Below, piece by piece: positions 33,011 through 42,000 of a DNA stretch of 64,000 nucleotides. This DNA comes from Kocuria palustris (lineage in GTDB: Bacteria > Actinomycetota > Actinomycetes > Actinomycetales > Micrococcaceae), in contig NZ_JAFBCR010000001.1 in the NCBI RefSeq assembly GCF_016907795.1, positions 1,550,001-1,614,000 of the forward strand. Reading direction: 5' to 3'. Under the pieces are notes generated by a model, which was given only the letters and a program-made list of their open reading frames with translations, searched no databases and was not told where the DNA came from. The position numbers and the translations under genes are program-made. Each line of letters begins with the position of its first letter. Positions within the stretch are counted from its first letter, which is position 1.

Positions 33011-34388
33011 GGGGATCTCCCTCCTCGATCCAGGATCGCAGCACGGCTCGACTGATCTTCCCTCCGCCGGTGACGGGCAGTTCACCCAGACGCCAGTACT
33101 GCTGGGGCCGCTTGGTCGAGGCCAGCATGGTCTCCAGCGCGGCCCGCAGACTCTGCCGATCCGCCCCTTCGTCCTCGAGAAGGACGCCGGCGACCAGGCG
33201 CTGTCCGCGAGAAGGATCCGGCAGGCCCACCACGACGGCCTCGGCCACCCCCGGCACAGAGCCGATCGCGGCCTCCACCTCCTGCGGGTAGATGTTCAGC
33301 CCGCCCGTGTTGATCATCTCGGAGGCCCTGCCCAGCACGTGCAGCCGCCCATCGCGCAGGAAGCCCTGATCCCGCACCGTCGCCAGGTCTGCGATCCGCG
33401 CGAATGCCCGGCCGTCATCGCCCCACAGGTAGCCGTCGCACACCAGATCGGAGCGCACGGCGATGCTGCCGGTGCTGCCCTCCGGAAGGACACGGCCGTC
33501 GTGGTCCACGATGACCGCCTCCACGCCGGGGAACGGCAGCCCCACCGCCGTCGGGTCGAGCGTCCGGATCTCCCCCGGCGGATGCTCCTGAGCGGCCACG
33601 AAGCCGAGCTCCGCGGCGCCGAAGTACTCCCAGATCACGGCATTCGGCGCCCATCGGCGGGCCGCGGCCAGCGTCTGCGGATCCAGCTTCTGCCCCGCGC
33701 AGACGATTGCACGCAGTCCATGCGCAGACTCTCCGGCAGCCAGGGCGCGCTCGGCGATCAGGCGCAGCATCGTCGGCACGGCCACCACCCGGGTGACGCC
33801 CTCGGCGGTGATCGCCGCACGGGCCGCCGCGCTGTCGAAGCGCGGCAGGACGACGGCGGCGGCGCCGGCGTGCAGGCACTCGGAGAGAGCGTAGAGATTC
33901 ATGCTCGACGACAGCGGGCCGGGCACCAGCACCCGGTCCTCACTGCGCAGGTCGAAATGCCGGGTCGAGGCCTCGAAGGAGCGTCGCCAGGAGCCGCGGC
34001 TGCGCAGGAACCCCTTGGGCACCGAGGTGGTGCCGGAGGTCAGGCCCACCAGGAAGGCGGAGTCGTCGGGCCCGTCGCGCAGGTGTGCCGGTGCTGCGCT
34101 TTCCGGGAGCACGTCGCGGCAGCGCTGGCTCACCGCGCCGCCGATGCTCTCGGGCAGAGCCGGATCCAGGACCGCGCACACGCGCCGCTCGGCCACCCCC
34201 GCGGCCCATCGCACGACGAACTCCGTGCCGGTGCCCTGCTGCAGGATCCCGACAACCTCCCCTGAAGCCGCCAGCTCGGCAGCCCGCGAGCGCAGCCCGC
34301 TCCAGCTCAGCCGGTCGTCGGCGCAGACGACGGCCGTGTCCTGCGGACGCTGCTCGGCCCAGCGGGAGAGACGGTCCAGGAAGGGCAC
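32991..34388 (-). CDS. AMP-forming acyl-CoA synthetase/ligase
   Basis: 465 residues, somewhat short for the class. Motifs: the P-loop LTSGTTSVPKGFLRS, WEYFGAAELGF, the hinge with DLATVRDQGFL and GRLHVLGRASEMINTGGLNIYPQEVE, and the C-terminal Lys in TGGGKISRAVL. It activates a carboxylic acid to the acyl-AMP and then the thioester. Overlap with the thiolase gene suggests successive steps in acid breakdown or chain condensation. Second-last gene of a four-gene minus-strand operon. Confidence 0.87.
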   Translation of the reverse strand: MPFLDRLSRWAEQRPQDTAVVCADDRLSWSGLRSRAAELAASGEVVGILQQGTGTEFVVRWAAGVAERRVCAVLDPALPESIGGAVSQRCRDVLPESAAPAHLRDGPDDSAFLVGLTSGTTSVPKGFLRSRGSWRRSFEASTRHFDLRSEDRVLVPGPLSSSMNLYALSECLHAGAAAVVLPRFDSAAARAAITAEGVTRVVAVPTMLRLIAERALAAGESAHGLRAIVCAGQKLDPQTLAAARRWAPNAVIWEYFGAAELGFVAAQEHPPGEIRTLDPTAVGLPFPGVEAVIVDHDGRVLPEGSTGSIAVRSDLVCDGYLWGDDGRAFARIADLATVRDQGFLRDGRLHVLGRASEMINTGGLNIYPQEVEAAIGSVPGVAEAVVVGLPDPSRGQRLVAGVLLEDEGADRQSLRAALETMLASTKRPQQYWRLGELPVTGGGKISRAVLRSWIEEGDPRARPLG

Positions 34389-34390
34389 GG

Positions 34391-34612
34391 CTAGGCCGTT
34401 CCCAACATGAGCTTGAACCCCTCGTGGTTGCGCTCGAAGCCCAGCCGCTCGTAGAAGCGGTGGGCGTCCTTGCGCTGCCTGTCCTCCGAGCGGATCCCAT
34501 CGCGGGAGGCGCCCAGCATGTCGTCGGACATCAGCTCGATCAGCGCCGGCAGGTCCTCGGCCGTCGCCTCCTCCAGCACGACGTCAGTTCCCGGAAGCTC
34601 GATCCTGTCCAT
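34391..34612 (-). pseudogene. GNAT acetyltransferase with large in-frame internal deletion
   Basis: 73 codons. The start VVLEEATAEDLPALIELMSDD and the end RKDAHRFYERLGFERNHEGFKLML are the first and last parts of a typical 150-residue GNAT protein. The central acetyl-CoA-binding motif A is absent, joined at about residue 45. The frame, start (GAGGAC upstream) and stop are intact, so a short inactive peptide may still be made. It sits 3 bp from the ligase gene. Confidence 0.75.
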
Positions 34613-34618
34613 TCGTCC

Positions 34619-35023
34619 TCACCATCCCGGCTGGTTGCTGCTGGTCCACGGGTCGCTGCGATCGCGCCACGGATGCGGGCTGCCGTGGTCGATCTCACGG
34701 CGCATCTCGACCAGGCGGTGATCCGCCTCGGCCCATCCGAGAACGCTCTCACGGTGGGCCACGTGCCCGCGCTCCGTCACGACCAGCGGCACGGCGGCCA
34801 TCCCGGACGCACGGGCGAGCAGGACGAACGGCATCGCGATCCACTGCGCCAGGGACTCGAGCAGCCACAGCACCAGCAGCGGAAGCAGCAGGATCATGGC
34901 GATCGCGCCCACGACGACGGAGATCGGATCGTCCACGGCCGAGCCCGGCATGATCTCCAGGACGCCGGCCATCCAGCGCCGCGAGCGGCTTCGCCACGGA
35001 AGGAGGCGTCGGCGCGCCTTCAT
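34619..35023 (-). CDS. Small membrane protein, unknown
   Basis: 134 residues. A basic N-terminus (MKARRRLLPWRSRSRRW) leads into hydrophobic segments about 32-55 and 57-75, then a hydrophilic tail ending DPWTSSNQPGW. GAGGAGG lies 7 nt before the ATG. It heads the minus-strand operon with the GNAT remnant, ligase and thiolase. No family recognised. Confidence 0.65.
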   Translation of the reverse strand: MKARRRLLPWRSRSRRWMAGVLEIMPGSAVDDPISVVVGAIAMILLLPLLVLWLLESLAQWIAMPFVLLARASGMAAVPLVVTERGHVAHRESVLGWAEADHRLVEMRREIDHGSPHPWRDRSDPWTSSNQPGW

Positions 35024-35173
35024 GGCTGCCTCCTCAGTCTCATGGCGGCCAACCGGCCGCGGATCGGTTCGTGAGCAGTCTGCCAGAGGTGTCCCGACAG
35101 GGCCTCTGTGTCGTCGGAGCCCCGTTCTACGCTTTCCAGAGGAAGGCACGACACGACTCATCAGGAGGCACCC

Positions 35174-36193
35174 ATGCGCGGCGTCATCATGCACAGCCCC
35201 GGCGAGGTCCGGGTCCAGGATCGCGACGACCCCCAGATCGTCGAGCCCACGGACGCGATCATCAAGGTCACGGCCGCCTGCGTCTGCGGCTCGGACCTGT
35301 GGCCCTACCGCGGGGCCCAGGACGTGGAAGATCAGCCCATGGGCCACGAGTACGTGGGCGTCGTGGAGCAGGTCGGCGACAGCGTCACCACGGTGAAGCC
35401 CGGGGACTTCGTGGTGGGGTCGTTCATGACCTCGGACGGCACCTGTGAGATCTGCCAGGCCGGCTACCAGTCGCGCTGCGTGGACACCACGCCCATGGGC
35501 GGGATCGGCACGCAGGCGCAGCTCGCTCGCATCCCCCAGGCAGACGGCACGCTCGTGGCCACGCCGGAGCACCCGGACGATGACCTCATCCCGTCGCTGC
35601 TCGCAGCCTCGGACGTGCTGGGCACCGGCTGGTTCGCCGCCGACGCCGCAGCCGCCGGCCCGGGCAAGACCGTGGCCGTGGTCGGCGACGGCGCCGTGGG
35701 CCTCATGGGCATCCTGGCCGCCCAGCAGATGGGCGCAGAGCGCATCATCGCCATGTCCCGCCACGAGTCCCGGCAGAAGCTTGCCCGCGAGTTCGGCGCC
35801 ACGGATATCGTCACCGAGCGCGGAGACGACGGCGTGGCCAAGATCAAGGAGCTCACCGGCGGCCTCGGCGCGCACAGCGTCATCGAGGCCGTGGGCACCC
35901 AGGAGGCCATGCTCCAGGCCATCAAGTCCACCCGCCCCGGCGGTCACGTGGGCTTCGTCGGCGTCTCCCACGGCGTGGAGCTGCCCGGCGACCTCCTCTT
36001 CGGCAGCACGGTCCACCTGCACGGCGGCCCCGCCCCGGTGCGCCGCTACCTCCCGGAGCTGATCCAGCTGATCCTGGATCGGAAGATCGAGCCCGGCAAG
36101 GTCTTCGACAAGCGCCTGCCGCTCGAGGAGGCCGCGGAGGCCTACCGCCTCATGGACCAGCGCGAGGCCATCAAGGTGCTGCTGGAGGTCTGA
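35174..36193 (+). CDS. Zinc-dependent alcohol dehydrogenase family protein (MDR)
   Basis: 339 residues. The catalytic zinc ligands are Cys in AACVCGSDLW and the His-Glu of MGHEYVG. The structural-zinc loop is reduced to CEICQAGYQSRC, three Cys instead of four. NAD(P) binding is shown by VAVVGDGAVGLMGILAAQQMGA. The substrate is unknown. A perfect 44-bp palindrome terminates the gene. Confidence 0.9.
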   Translation: MRGVIMHSPGEVRVQDRDDPQIVEPTDAIIKVTAACVCGSDLWPYRGAQDVEDQPMGHEYVGVVEQVGDSVTTVKPGDFVVGSFMTSDGTCEICQAGYQSRCVDTTPMGGIGTQAQLARIPQADGTLVATPEHPDDDLIPSLLAASDVLGTGWFAADAAAAGPGKTVAVVGDGAVGLMGILAAQQMGAERIIAMSRHESRQKLAREFGATDIVTERGDDGVAKIKELTGGLGAHSVIEAVGTQEAMLQAIKSTRPGGHVGFVGVSHGVELPGDLLFGSTVHLHGGPAPVRRYLPELIQLILDRKIEPGKVFDKRLPLEEAAEAYRLMDQREAIKVLLEV

Positions 36194-36220
36194 GCGGGGC
36201 GTCCGAACAACACCGACGTC

Positions 36221-36264
36221 GAAGGCGGTTCCGGTGAACCTGCAGGTTCACCGGAACCGCCTTC
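36221..36264. terminator. Perfect 44-bp palindrome, terminator
   Basis: Each arm is 22 nt with no spacer (GAAGGCGGTTCCGGTGAACC, TG at the centre, and the complement). As RNA it would form an 18-20 bp stem with a 4-nt loop. It starts 28 bp after the dehydrogenase stop and has no T-tract. Confidence 0.88.
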
Positions 36265-36291
36265 CGCTTGGCGAGCAGCCGCAGAGCCGCA

Positions 36292-36312
36292 TATCAATCT
36301 GGTCTATTGATA
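36292..36312. promoter_or_regulatory. Operator-like inverted repeat upstream of the transporter gene
   Basis: TATCAAT, spacer CTGGTCT, ATTGATA, perfect 7-bp arms in an AT-rich patch 50 bp before the ATG. TTGATA (36307-36312) could be a -35 element, so a regulator bound here would block the promoter. Confidence 0.5.
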
Positions 36313-36361
36313 GATCTGGACTACATTGTGCTGAGCATCACTTCAGTGTTGGAGCGCATCC

Positions 36362-37703
36362 ATGAACACCGCCTCACCCTCCACCGGGCCTCGGATGACC
36401 TTTCAGCAGGTCATGGACGACCGGCCGATGAACAGCCGGCGCTGGCTGATCGTGCTCCTGTGCTTCGTGGTGGCCCTGCTGGACGGATTCGACACCCAGT
36501 CGATCGCCTTCATCGGCTCCTCGATCGCCGCGGACTTCGGCATGGCCGCGACGGACATGACGTGGGTGATCACCGCGAGCACGATCGGCATGGCCCTGGG
36601 CGCCATGACGCTCGGCTCTGCGGGGGATCGCTTCGGACGCAAGCGGACGATCATCGTCGCCCTGACGATCTTCGGGGTGTTCTCGATCCTCGGAGCCTTC
36701 GCCCAGACCACATGGCAGATCATCGCGCTGCGATTCCTCATCGGCCTCGGCATGGGCGGAGCCACGCCCGCCCTGCTCGCACTGGTGGCGGGAGTACAGC
36801 CACCAGAAACGCCGCGGCCTGTCCCTGAGCCTCGTGCTGCCCGGCCTCCCCGGAGGGGCACTGCTCGGCGGCGTGGTCGCAGCAGAGTGGCTGCCGATCC
36901 TGGGGTGGCGCGGCATGTTCCTGCTGGGCGGCGTCCTGCCCGTGATCATGATCGCGGTGATGTTCTTCTGCCCTGAGTCCCCCGGATATCTCGTGGCTCG
37001 CGGCCGCCCCGGCGACCAGACGAAGGCTCGAATGCTCATCCACCAAGCGACGAAGGTCCCTGTCGATCAGAGCACCGCGCTCGTGCCGGAGCTCGGCGGG
37101 CGGTCCCGAGGCTCCATCGCCGCCCTGTTCGACCAGAAGTACCGCGCCACCACGATCGCCGTGGGCGCTGTCTATCTCGCAAACTGGATCGCCTGGTTCC
37201 TGCTCCTGCAGTGGATGCCGACCGCCCTCCACATGCTCGGGCTCTCGACGTCGGACGCAGCCTTCGGAACGATCGTCGTCAATGGGGCCTTCATCCTCTT
37301 CTCGTTCCCGATCTCCTTCCTCCTGCCCCGAGTCCAGCTGCGGAAACTGCTGCTCGGAATGTTCACGGTGGGCATCCTCGTCAGCCTGGGGCTCGGGCTG
37401 GCAGGCAGCCAGTGGACGGTGATCTTCGTGCTCATCGCACTGGCGGGGTTGGGCATCGGCGGCCAGCAGCTCGTGCTGAACTACCTCGTCGCTGGGACGT
37501 ACTCCACGGAGCTGCGAGGTGTGGCCACCGGGTTCTCGATCGGTGTCGGGAGGCTCGGATCGATCGTGGGCTCCGCGCTGGGAGGAACTCTGCTGGCGGC
37601 CTTCGGCCCGAACGGCTACTTCGCCGTCCTCGCTGTCCCCTTGGCCGTCGCGGCCATCGCAACGGTGCTGGTCCGGGCACCGAAGACGCCCTCCTCCCAC
37701 TGA
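36362..37703 (+). pseudogene. MFS transporter, aromatic acid:H+ symporter type, frameshifted
   Basis: The first part reads CFVVALLDGFDTQSIAF (the family motif), GDRFGRKRT and ALRFLIGLGMGGATPALLALV. At the GCGGGAG run (about 36789-36794) the correct continuation EYSHQKRRGLSLSLVLPGLPGG moves to the +1 frame and runs to 37703, completing 12 segments. Removing one G restores a single protein of about 446 residues. It is either a recent null mutation or a base-call error. The intact family imports benzoate-like acids. Confidence 0.8.
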
Positions 37704-37718
37704 GTGGATCCGCCAGCT

Positions 37719-37762
37719 CCCAGTCTTCTCCAAGTCCTGATTGGGACTTGGAGAAGACTGGG
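37719..37762. terminator. 19-bp stem bidirectional terminator
   Basis: CCCAGTCTTCTCCAAGTCC (37719-37737), loop TGATTG, and the perfect complement (37744-37762), between convergent genes. Confidence 0.88.
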
Positions 37763-37769
37763 CGATTCG

Positions 37770-38258
37770 TCACCTCCTCTGTGCCGCAACGAGGACGGCA
37801 CCACAGGAAGTGCGCAAGGGCGCGAATCCAAGTCGGGCTGGTAGCGACGACGGAATGAGCACAGGGTCATCAGGATCGAGCAGAGGCGTTGACCCTTGCC
37901 CCTGGACATGCTTGACCGACTCCTTCAACAGGTACCTGGCGATGCCCTGATCGTGCTTTGAAGGCTTCACGAACAGCCGACCGATCATCATGAGCGCAGC
38001 GTGATCCTCACCTAGCTGCGCGGCCGCTTCCCGAGCCCAATCGGTGTCCGGAGACGGCCGGAACTGCACGTGGCCGACGATGTTCCGGGTCGGCGTCACG
38101 ACCACGGGCGCCTGATCGAAGACCCAGGAGCACTCCGCGTCCGTGGACTCCAACCACGCTCGCTGCCGATGCTGCGGCAGCACTTCGGCACGCTCCGCCA
38201 ACTCGGCGAGCACCTCGCTCAGCCGGTCGAGGTCCTCAGGTCTGCGATCTCGGATCAT
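37770..38258 (-). CDS. GNAT-family acetyltransferase
   Basis: 162 residues. RDRRPEDLDRLSEVLAELAER begins a GNAT domain; MMIGRLFVKPSKHDQGIARYLL is the acetyl-CoA segment (Q-G-x-A in place of the usual Q-x-x-G-x-G/A). It is followed 8 bp downstream of the next gene, so it lies in the same minus-strand transcript as the sugar acetyltransferase. Confidence 0.78.
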   Translation of the reverse strand: MIRDRRPEDLDRLSEVLAELAERAEVLPQHRQRAWLESTDAECSWVFDQAPVVVTPTRNIVGHVQFRPSPDTDWAREAAAQLGEDHAALMMIGRLFVKPSKHDQGIARYLLKESVKHVQGQGSTPLLDPDDPVLIPSSLPARLGFAPLRTSCGAVLVAAQRR

Positions 38259-38266
38259 GAAGCTCC

Positions 38267-38845
38267 TCAGCGCTCGTACCCGGGCACTGAGCTGATCTGC
38301 TTCGCGGGAGTGCCCACCACCACGGCGCCCGCGGGCACATCCTTGGTCACGGTCGAGGAGGCGCCCACCACCGCCCCATCGCCGATGGTGACGCCGGGCA
38401 GGATCGTGACGTTGGCGCCGAGCCAGACGTCGTCGCCCAGGACCACCGGAGCGGGGTGCATGTCGCCGCGCTTGGTCGGATCCATGTCGTGGTTCAGCGT
38501 GGTGATCACCGCGTTGTGCCCGATCAGGCAGCGGTCGCCGATCGTGATCCCGCCCTGATCCTGGAACGCGCAGCCGGAGTTGATAAAGACGTCGCAGCCG
38601 ATGCGCAGGGCTTTGCCGAAGTCCGAGCGCAGCGGCGGGAAGACGGTCACGGAGGCGTCGATCTCCTGACCGGTCAGCGCACCCAGAAGACGTCGGACCT
38701 CGCCGGGGTCCTGGTAACCGGTGTTGAGCGCGGCGGTGATGCGCAGCGCCTCCTGGCTGATCTCGTGCATGGCCGCATGCAGGTCCGATCCGCCGCGGAT
38801 GACCTCCCCTCGGCTTATCCGCTCCAGCAGCTCGTCGCGCTCCAC
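38267..38845 (-). CDS. Left-handed beta-helix O-acetyltransferase (maltose/galactoside type)
   Basis: 192 residues. The hexapeptide repeats run through [27 protein letters not shown], with the catalytic His in TTLNHDMDP, and close with [32 protein letters not shown]. It transfers acetyl from acetyl-CoA to a sugar hydroxyl in the cytoplasm. The acceptor sugar is unknown. Confidence 0.9.
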   Translation of the reverse strand: MERDELLERISRGEVIRGGSDLHAAMHEISQEALRITAALNTGYQDPGEVRRLLGALTGQEIDASVTVFPPLRSDFGKALRIGCDVFINSGCAFQDQGGITIGDRCLIGHNAVITTLNHDMDPTKRGDMHPAPVVLGDDVWLGANVTILPGVTIGDGAVVGASSTVTKDVPAGAVVVGTPAKQISSVPGYER

Positions 38846-38885
38846 GGTGTGCTCCTTCGGCGTCTTTCGCTGTGTCCTGCCCGGT

Positions 38886-39575
38886 TCAGGCCGCGAGCAT
38901 GGCCCTGACGGGGTCCCCCACTGCCAGCTCGCCCTCCGTCACGACCATGCAGCCGTAGGCCAGCAGCGCCCCGGGACGGATGCACCGCAGCAGAGAATGG
39001 TCCTTTGCCCCGGTGACGGGGTCATGGTCGATGATCACGCAGCGCTCCAACTCCCCCACGACCCCCAGCGTCACCGCACCGACCTCAAGGCGCGATCCGG
39101 CCGCGAGCGCCAGCGGGGCGTCGCGGTCGTCGATCACCAGATTGGGACGGTAGCGGTGCGTGTCCGACGGCAGCCCCGCCAGCTCGGAGCGCAGCAGCAC
39201 GCTCACAGGCGCGCCCCAGACGATCGCGTCCGAGAACAGGGTGCGGGCCAGCAGGACCTGTCTCCCGGCCTCGTCCGAGAGTCGCCGTGCGAGAGGTCCG
39301 TCGTGCACGCGCGCAGGGATCCGGCGGTCGTAGTAGCGGATCCGTGCCTCCTGATGGACCACGTGCTGGTCATCACCGGGCAGATCCCCCGGCTCGACCA
39401 CCAGTCGGACCATGGCCGGGAACTGCGGGGCCCGCAGGCAGATCAGGTCATCGGCCCAGACCGGCGTCCAGCGACGGTCCCGGTCCAGCCCGCCGACCGC
39501 CACCCCGATCCGCTCATGCTGACTCCACCCCAGTCCCTTGACCAGGGTGGAGCCGATCCGCTCGAGGTGCGCCAT
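38886..39575 (-). CDS. MOSC-domain protein
   Basis: 229 residues. The C-terminal half with [29 protein letters not shown] and [20 protein letters not shown] is the MOSC beta-strand domain with its conserved Cys, implicated in molybdenum cofactor sulfuration or N-oxide and mARC-type reactions. Function beyond the fold is inferred. Confidence 0.85.
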   Translation of the reverse strand: MAHLERIGSTLVKGLGWSQHERIGVAVGGLDRDRRWTPVWADDLICLRAPQFPAMVRLVVEPGDLPGDDQHVVHQEARIRYYDRRIPARVHDGPLARRLSDEAGRQVLLARTLFSDAIVWGAPVSVLLRSELAGLPSDTHRYRPNLVIDDRDAPLALAAGSRLEVGAVTLGVVGELERCVIIDHDPVTGAKDHSLLRCIRPGALLAYGCMVVTEGELAVGDPVRAMLAA

Positions 39576-39593
39576 GGTGGCCCGGCCGGCGGC

Positions 39594-40499
39594 TCAGGCC
39601 TCCGGGATCTCCTTGCCGAAGTCCTCGAGCGTCACCTGGTGCGGCTCCGGTCCGCCGCGCTTGCCGGTGTTCAGGGCATCGAGCTGCCCCAGCTCGTCGC
39701 CGGTCAGCTCGAAGCCGAAGACGTCCAGGTTCTCGCGGATGCGCTCGGGATTCACCGACTTGGGGATCACCTGACGGCCGCGCTGCAGCTGCCAGCGCAG
39801 CATGACCTGCGCCGGGGTGGCCTGGTGAGCCTGGGCGATCTGCGTGATCGTCGGGTCGTCGAAGGTCGTGTGCTCCTGGCCGTCGAGACCGCGGTAGCTG
39901 GTGATGCCGCCGATCGGGGACCAGGACTGGGTCAGGATGCCGTGCTCGCGCCCGAACTCCTCGACCTCGGTCTGAGCGAAGTACGGGTGGTACTCGATCT
40001 GGTTCACGGCAGGCACCACGGTGGTGCGCTGCATGAGCTCCTCCAGGTGGCGGACCTCGAAGTTGCTGACACCGATCGCACGGACCTTGCCGTCTGCGAG
40101 CAGCTGCTCGAGGGCCATGTACGCCTGGATCGTGCGCTCGAACTCGCCTTCGAGGGCCTGGTGCAGGATCAGCAGGTCGAGCTGCTCCACACCGAGCTTG
40201 CCGGCGGCCTTGTCGAAGGCGTGCAGCGTCTCCTGGTAGCCGTAGTCGTTGATCCAGACCTTGGTCTCCAGGAAGACCTCGTCGCGCGGGACGCCGGAAT
40301 CGCGCAGGCCCTGCCCGACCTCGCGCTCGTTGCCGTAGGCCGCGGCGGTGTCGATCAGGCGGTATCCGGCGCGCAGCGCGGCCTCGACGGCCTGGGCCGT
40401 CTCCTCCGGCTCGGACTGGTAGACGCCGAGCCCGATCACGGGCATCTCGACGCCGTTGTTCAGGATGAACGTGCTGGCGGGATTCTGCAGATCGGTCAT
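39594..40499 (-). CDS. Aldo/keto reductase
   Basis: 301 residues. The catalytic tetrad is Asp and Tyr in LIDTAAAYGNE, Lys in ETKVW and His in LLILHQ. IPKSVNPERIRENLDVFGF is the NADPH-binding signature. It belongs to the AKR5-like 2,5-diketogluconate/methylglyoxal-type group. ATG at 40499 is the start of homology. Confidence 0.92.
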   Translation of the reverse strand: MTDLQNPASTFILNNGVEMPVIGLGVYQSEPEETAQAVEAALRAGYRLIDTAAAYGNEREVGQGLRDSGVPRDEVFLETKVWINDYGYQETLHAFDKAAGKLGVEQLDLLILHQALEGEFERTIQAYMALEQLLADGKVRAIGVSNFEVRHLEELMQRTTVVPAVNQIEYHPYFAQTEVEEFGREHGILTQSWSPIGGITSYRGLDGQEHTTFDDPTITQIAQAHQATPAQVMLRWQLQRGRQVIPKSVNPERIRENLDVFGFELTGDELGQLDALNTGKRGGPEPHQVTLEDFGKEIPEA

Positions 40500-40615
40500 C
40501 TGTCCATCATGCTCTGCGGCAGGGCATCTGCGGGAGGCCTTCTCCTCGACGCGAACACCCGCTCGCCACTCGCGTCCATGTTGTGACGTGCGCGACATCG
40601 ACGCAGACTGGCCTC

Positions 40616-41014
40616 ATGGACACCGCACCCCGCCCCGCCCTGCACACCACGGTCCTGGACACCCAGAACGTGGCCTCGCTGGCTGACTTCTACCGTTCGC
40701 TGTTGGGCTGGGACTACGCGCCCGGGACCGAGAAGGACTCCGGCGAGTGGCGCACGCTGCTCGGACCCGGCGGCGTCAGGCTCTCCTTCCAGCGGGTGGA
40801 GGCGCTCCCGCCTTCGACCTGGCCGAGTCCCGACGTGCCGCAGCAGATCCACCTCGATCTGACTCTCGAGACCGTCGACGAGCTGCGGGCCCTGAAGCCT
40901 CGCCTGCTCGAGCTCGGTGCCGTCATGCTGCAGGACTCCCTGGATGATCCGGAGGAGCGGCTGCTGATCGTGGCAGACCCGGCCGGTCACCCTCTGTGCG
41001 TCTTCGTACCCTGA
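40616..41014 (+). CDS. VOC-family protein (glyoxalase-like)
   Basis: 132 residues. HTTVLDTQNVASLADFYRSLLGW and IHLDLTLETVDELRALKPRLLELGA with LLIVADPAGHPLCVF are landmarks of the glyoxalase_6 type. The metal ligands are only partly recognisable. Function unknown. Confidence 0.85.
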   Translation: MDTAPRPALHTTVLDTQNVASLADFYRSLLGWDYAPGTEKDSGEWRTLLGPGGVRLSFQRVEALPPSTWPSPDVPQQIHLDLTLETVDELRALKPRLLELGAVMLQDSLDDPEERLLIVADPAGHPLCVFVP

Positions 41015-41066
41015 TCCCTCACTCCCCCTGACGACTCCCCCGCTCCCTCGCCGACCCAGGAGACCC

Positions 41067-41849
41067 ATGACCGCCGAGCAGGCCTTCTTCCATCGCACCG
41101 GCCCCACCACGTTCGAGCCCACCGAGCACGCCTCGGGCGCCTGGTCGGAGGAGGATCACCACTTCGCCTCCATCGCCGGCCTCGTGGTGCACGAGCTCGA
41201 GCGCTTCCGCTCCGACCAGGGCGACTCGCAGCTGCAGCTCGGCCGGATCAGCTACGACATCCTGGGGCGTCTGCCCATGTCCGAGCTGACCGTCGACGTC
41301 GAAGTCCTGCGACCCGGGCGGACCATCGAGCTGCTGCAGGCCACCGTGACCATCGCCGGACGCGCCGTCGTCATCGCCCGGGCCTGGTACCTCTCGCACG
41401 CGGACACCGCCGATGTCGTCGGCGGCCAGGCCGAGCCGATGCCCTCTCCGGAGGAGGTCGAGCCCTGGGAGATGAGCAACGGGTGGCCGGGCGGCTACAT
41501 CGCCCAGATCCAGGCCAGGGTCGTGCAGCAGCGTCCGGGGCGGGCAACCGTGTGGCTGCACAGCCCGTCGGAGATCGTGGCCGAGGAGACCGCCGGCGAC
41601 CTCGCCCGGTTCTTCTCCAGCATCGACGCCGCCAACGGGATCGCCGTCCGCCAGCAGACGGACCGGTGGACCTTCCCCAACGTCGATCTCACCGCCCATC
41701 TGCACCGGGTCCCGGAGGGCACCTGGACCGGCCTGGACACCGAGGTCATCTGGGGCCCGGACGGCGTGGGACTCACCAGCTCCACGCTGCACGACGCCCG
41801 CGGACCCGTCGGCACGGCCGAGCAGATCCTGACACTGCGTCGGATCTGA
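41067..41849 (+). CDS. Double hot-dog acyl-CoA thioesterase family protein
   Basis: 260 residues. AFFHRTGPTTFEPTEHASGAWSEEDHHFASIAGLVVHELE starts the first hot-dog fold; LGRISYDILGRLPMSELTVDVEVLRPGRTIELLQATV is its central sheet. The second half repeats the pattern with NVDLTAHLHRVPEGTWTGLDTEVIWGPDGVGLTSSTLHD. This is the TesB-like/4HBT_3 type that hydrolyses acyl-CoA thioesters. Confidence 0.85.
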   Translation: MTAEQAFFHRTGPTTFEPTEHASGAWSEEDHHFASIAGLVVHELERFRSDQGDSQLQLGRISYDILGRLPMSELTVDVEVLRPGRTIELLQATVTIAGRAVVIARAWYLSHADTADVVGGQAEPMPSPEEVEPWEMSNGWPGGYIAQIQARVVQQRPGRATVWLHSPSEIVAEETAGDLARFFSSIDAANGIAVRQQTDRWTFPNVDLTAHLHRVPEGTWTGLDTEVIWGPDGVGLTSSTLHDARGPVGTAEQILTLRRI

Positions 41850-41887
41850 GGGCCTCTGCGACTGGCCGAAACGACACCTCAACCTCA

Positions 41888-41945
41888 TCGAGTGGCCGAT
41901 TGCTCACCGTTTCGTCGCTGAAACGGTGAGCAATCGGCCACTCGA
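41888..41945. terminator. Perfect 26-bp stem palindrome between convergent genes
   Basis: The arm begins TCGAGTGGCCGATTGCTCAC and ends CGTTTC; the loop is GTCGCT; the second arm is the exact complement. Sequence resembling half of the arm recurs just outside (GAGTGGCC near 41965-41972 on the minus strand, CTGGCCGAAACG near 41862). The outer CGAGTGG is shared with the 5-15 kb repeats. Confidence 0.9.
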
Positions 41946-42000
41946 GGGAGGGGCGGTGGCGATTTGGCCACTCGTGACGACGACGGGTGACGCGACTGCC

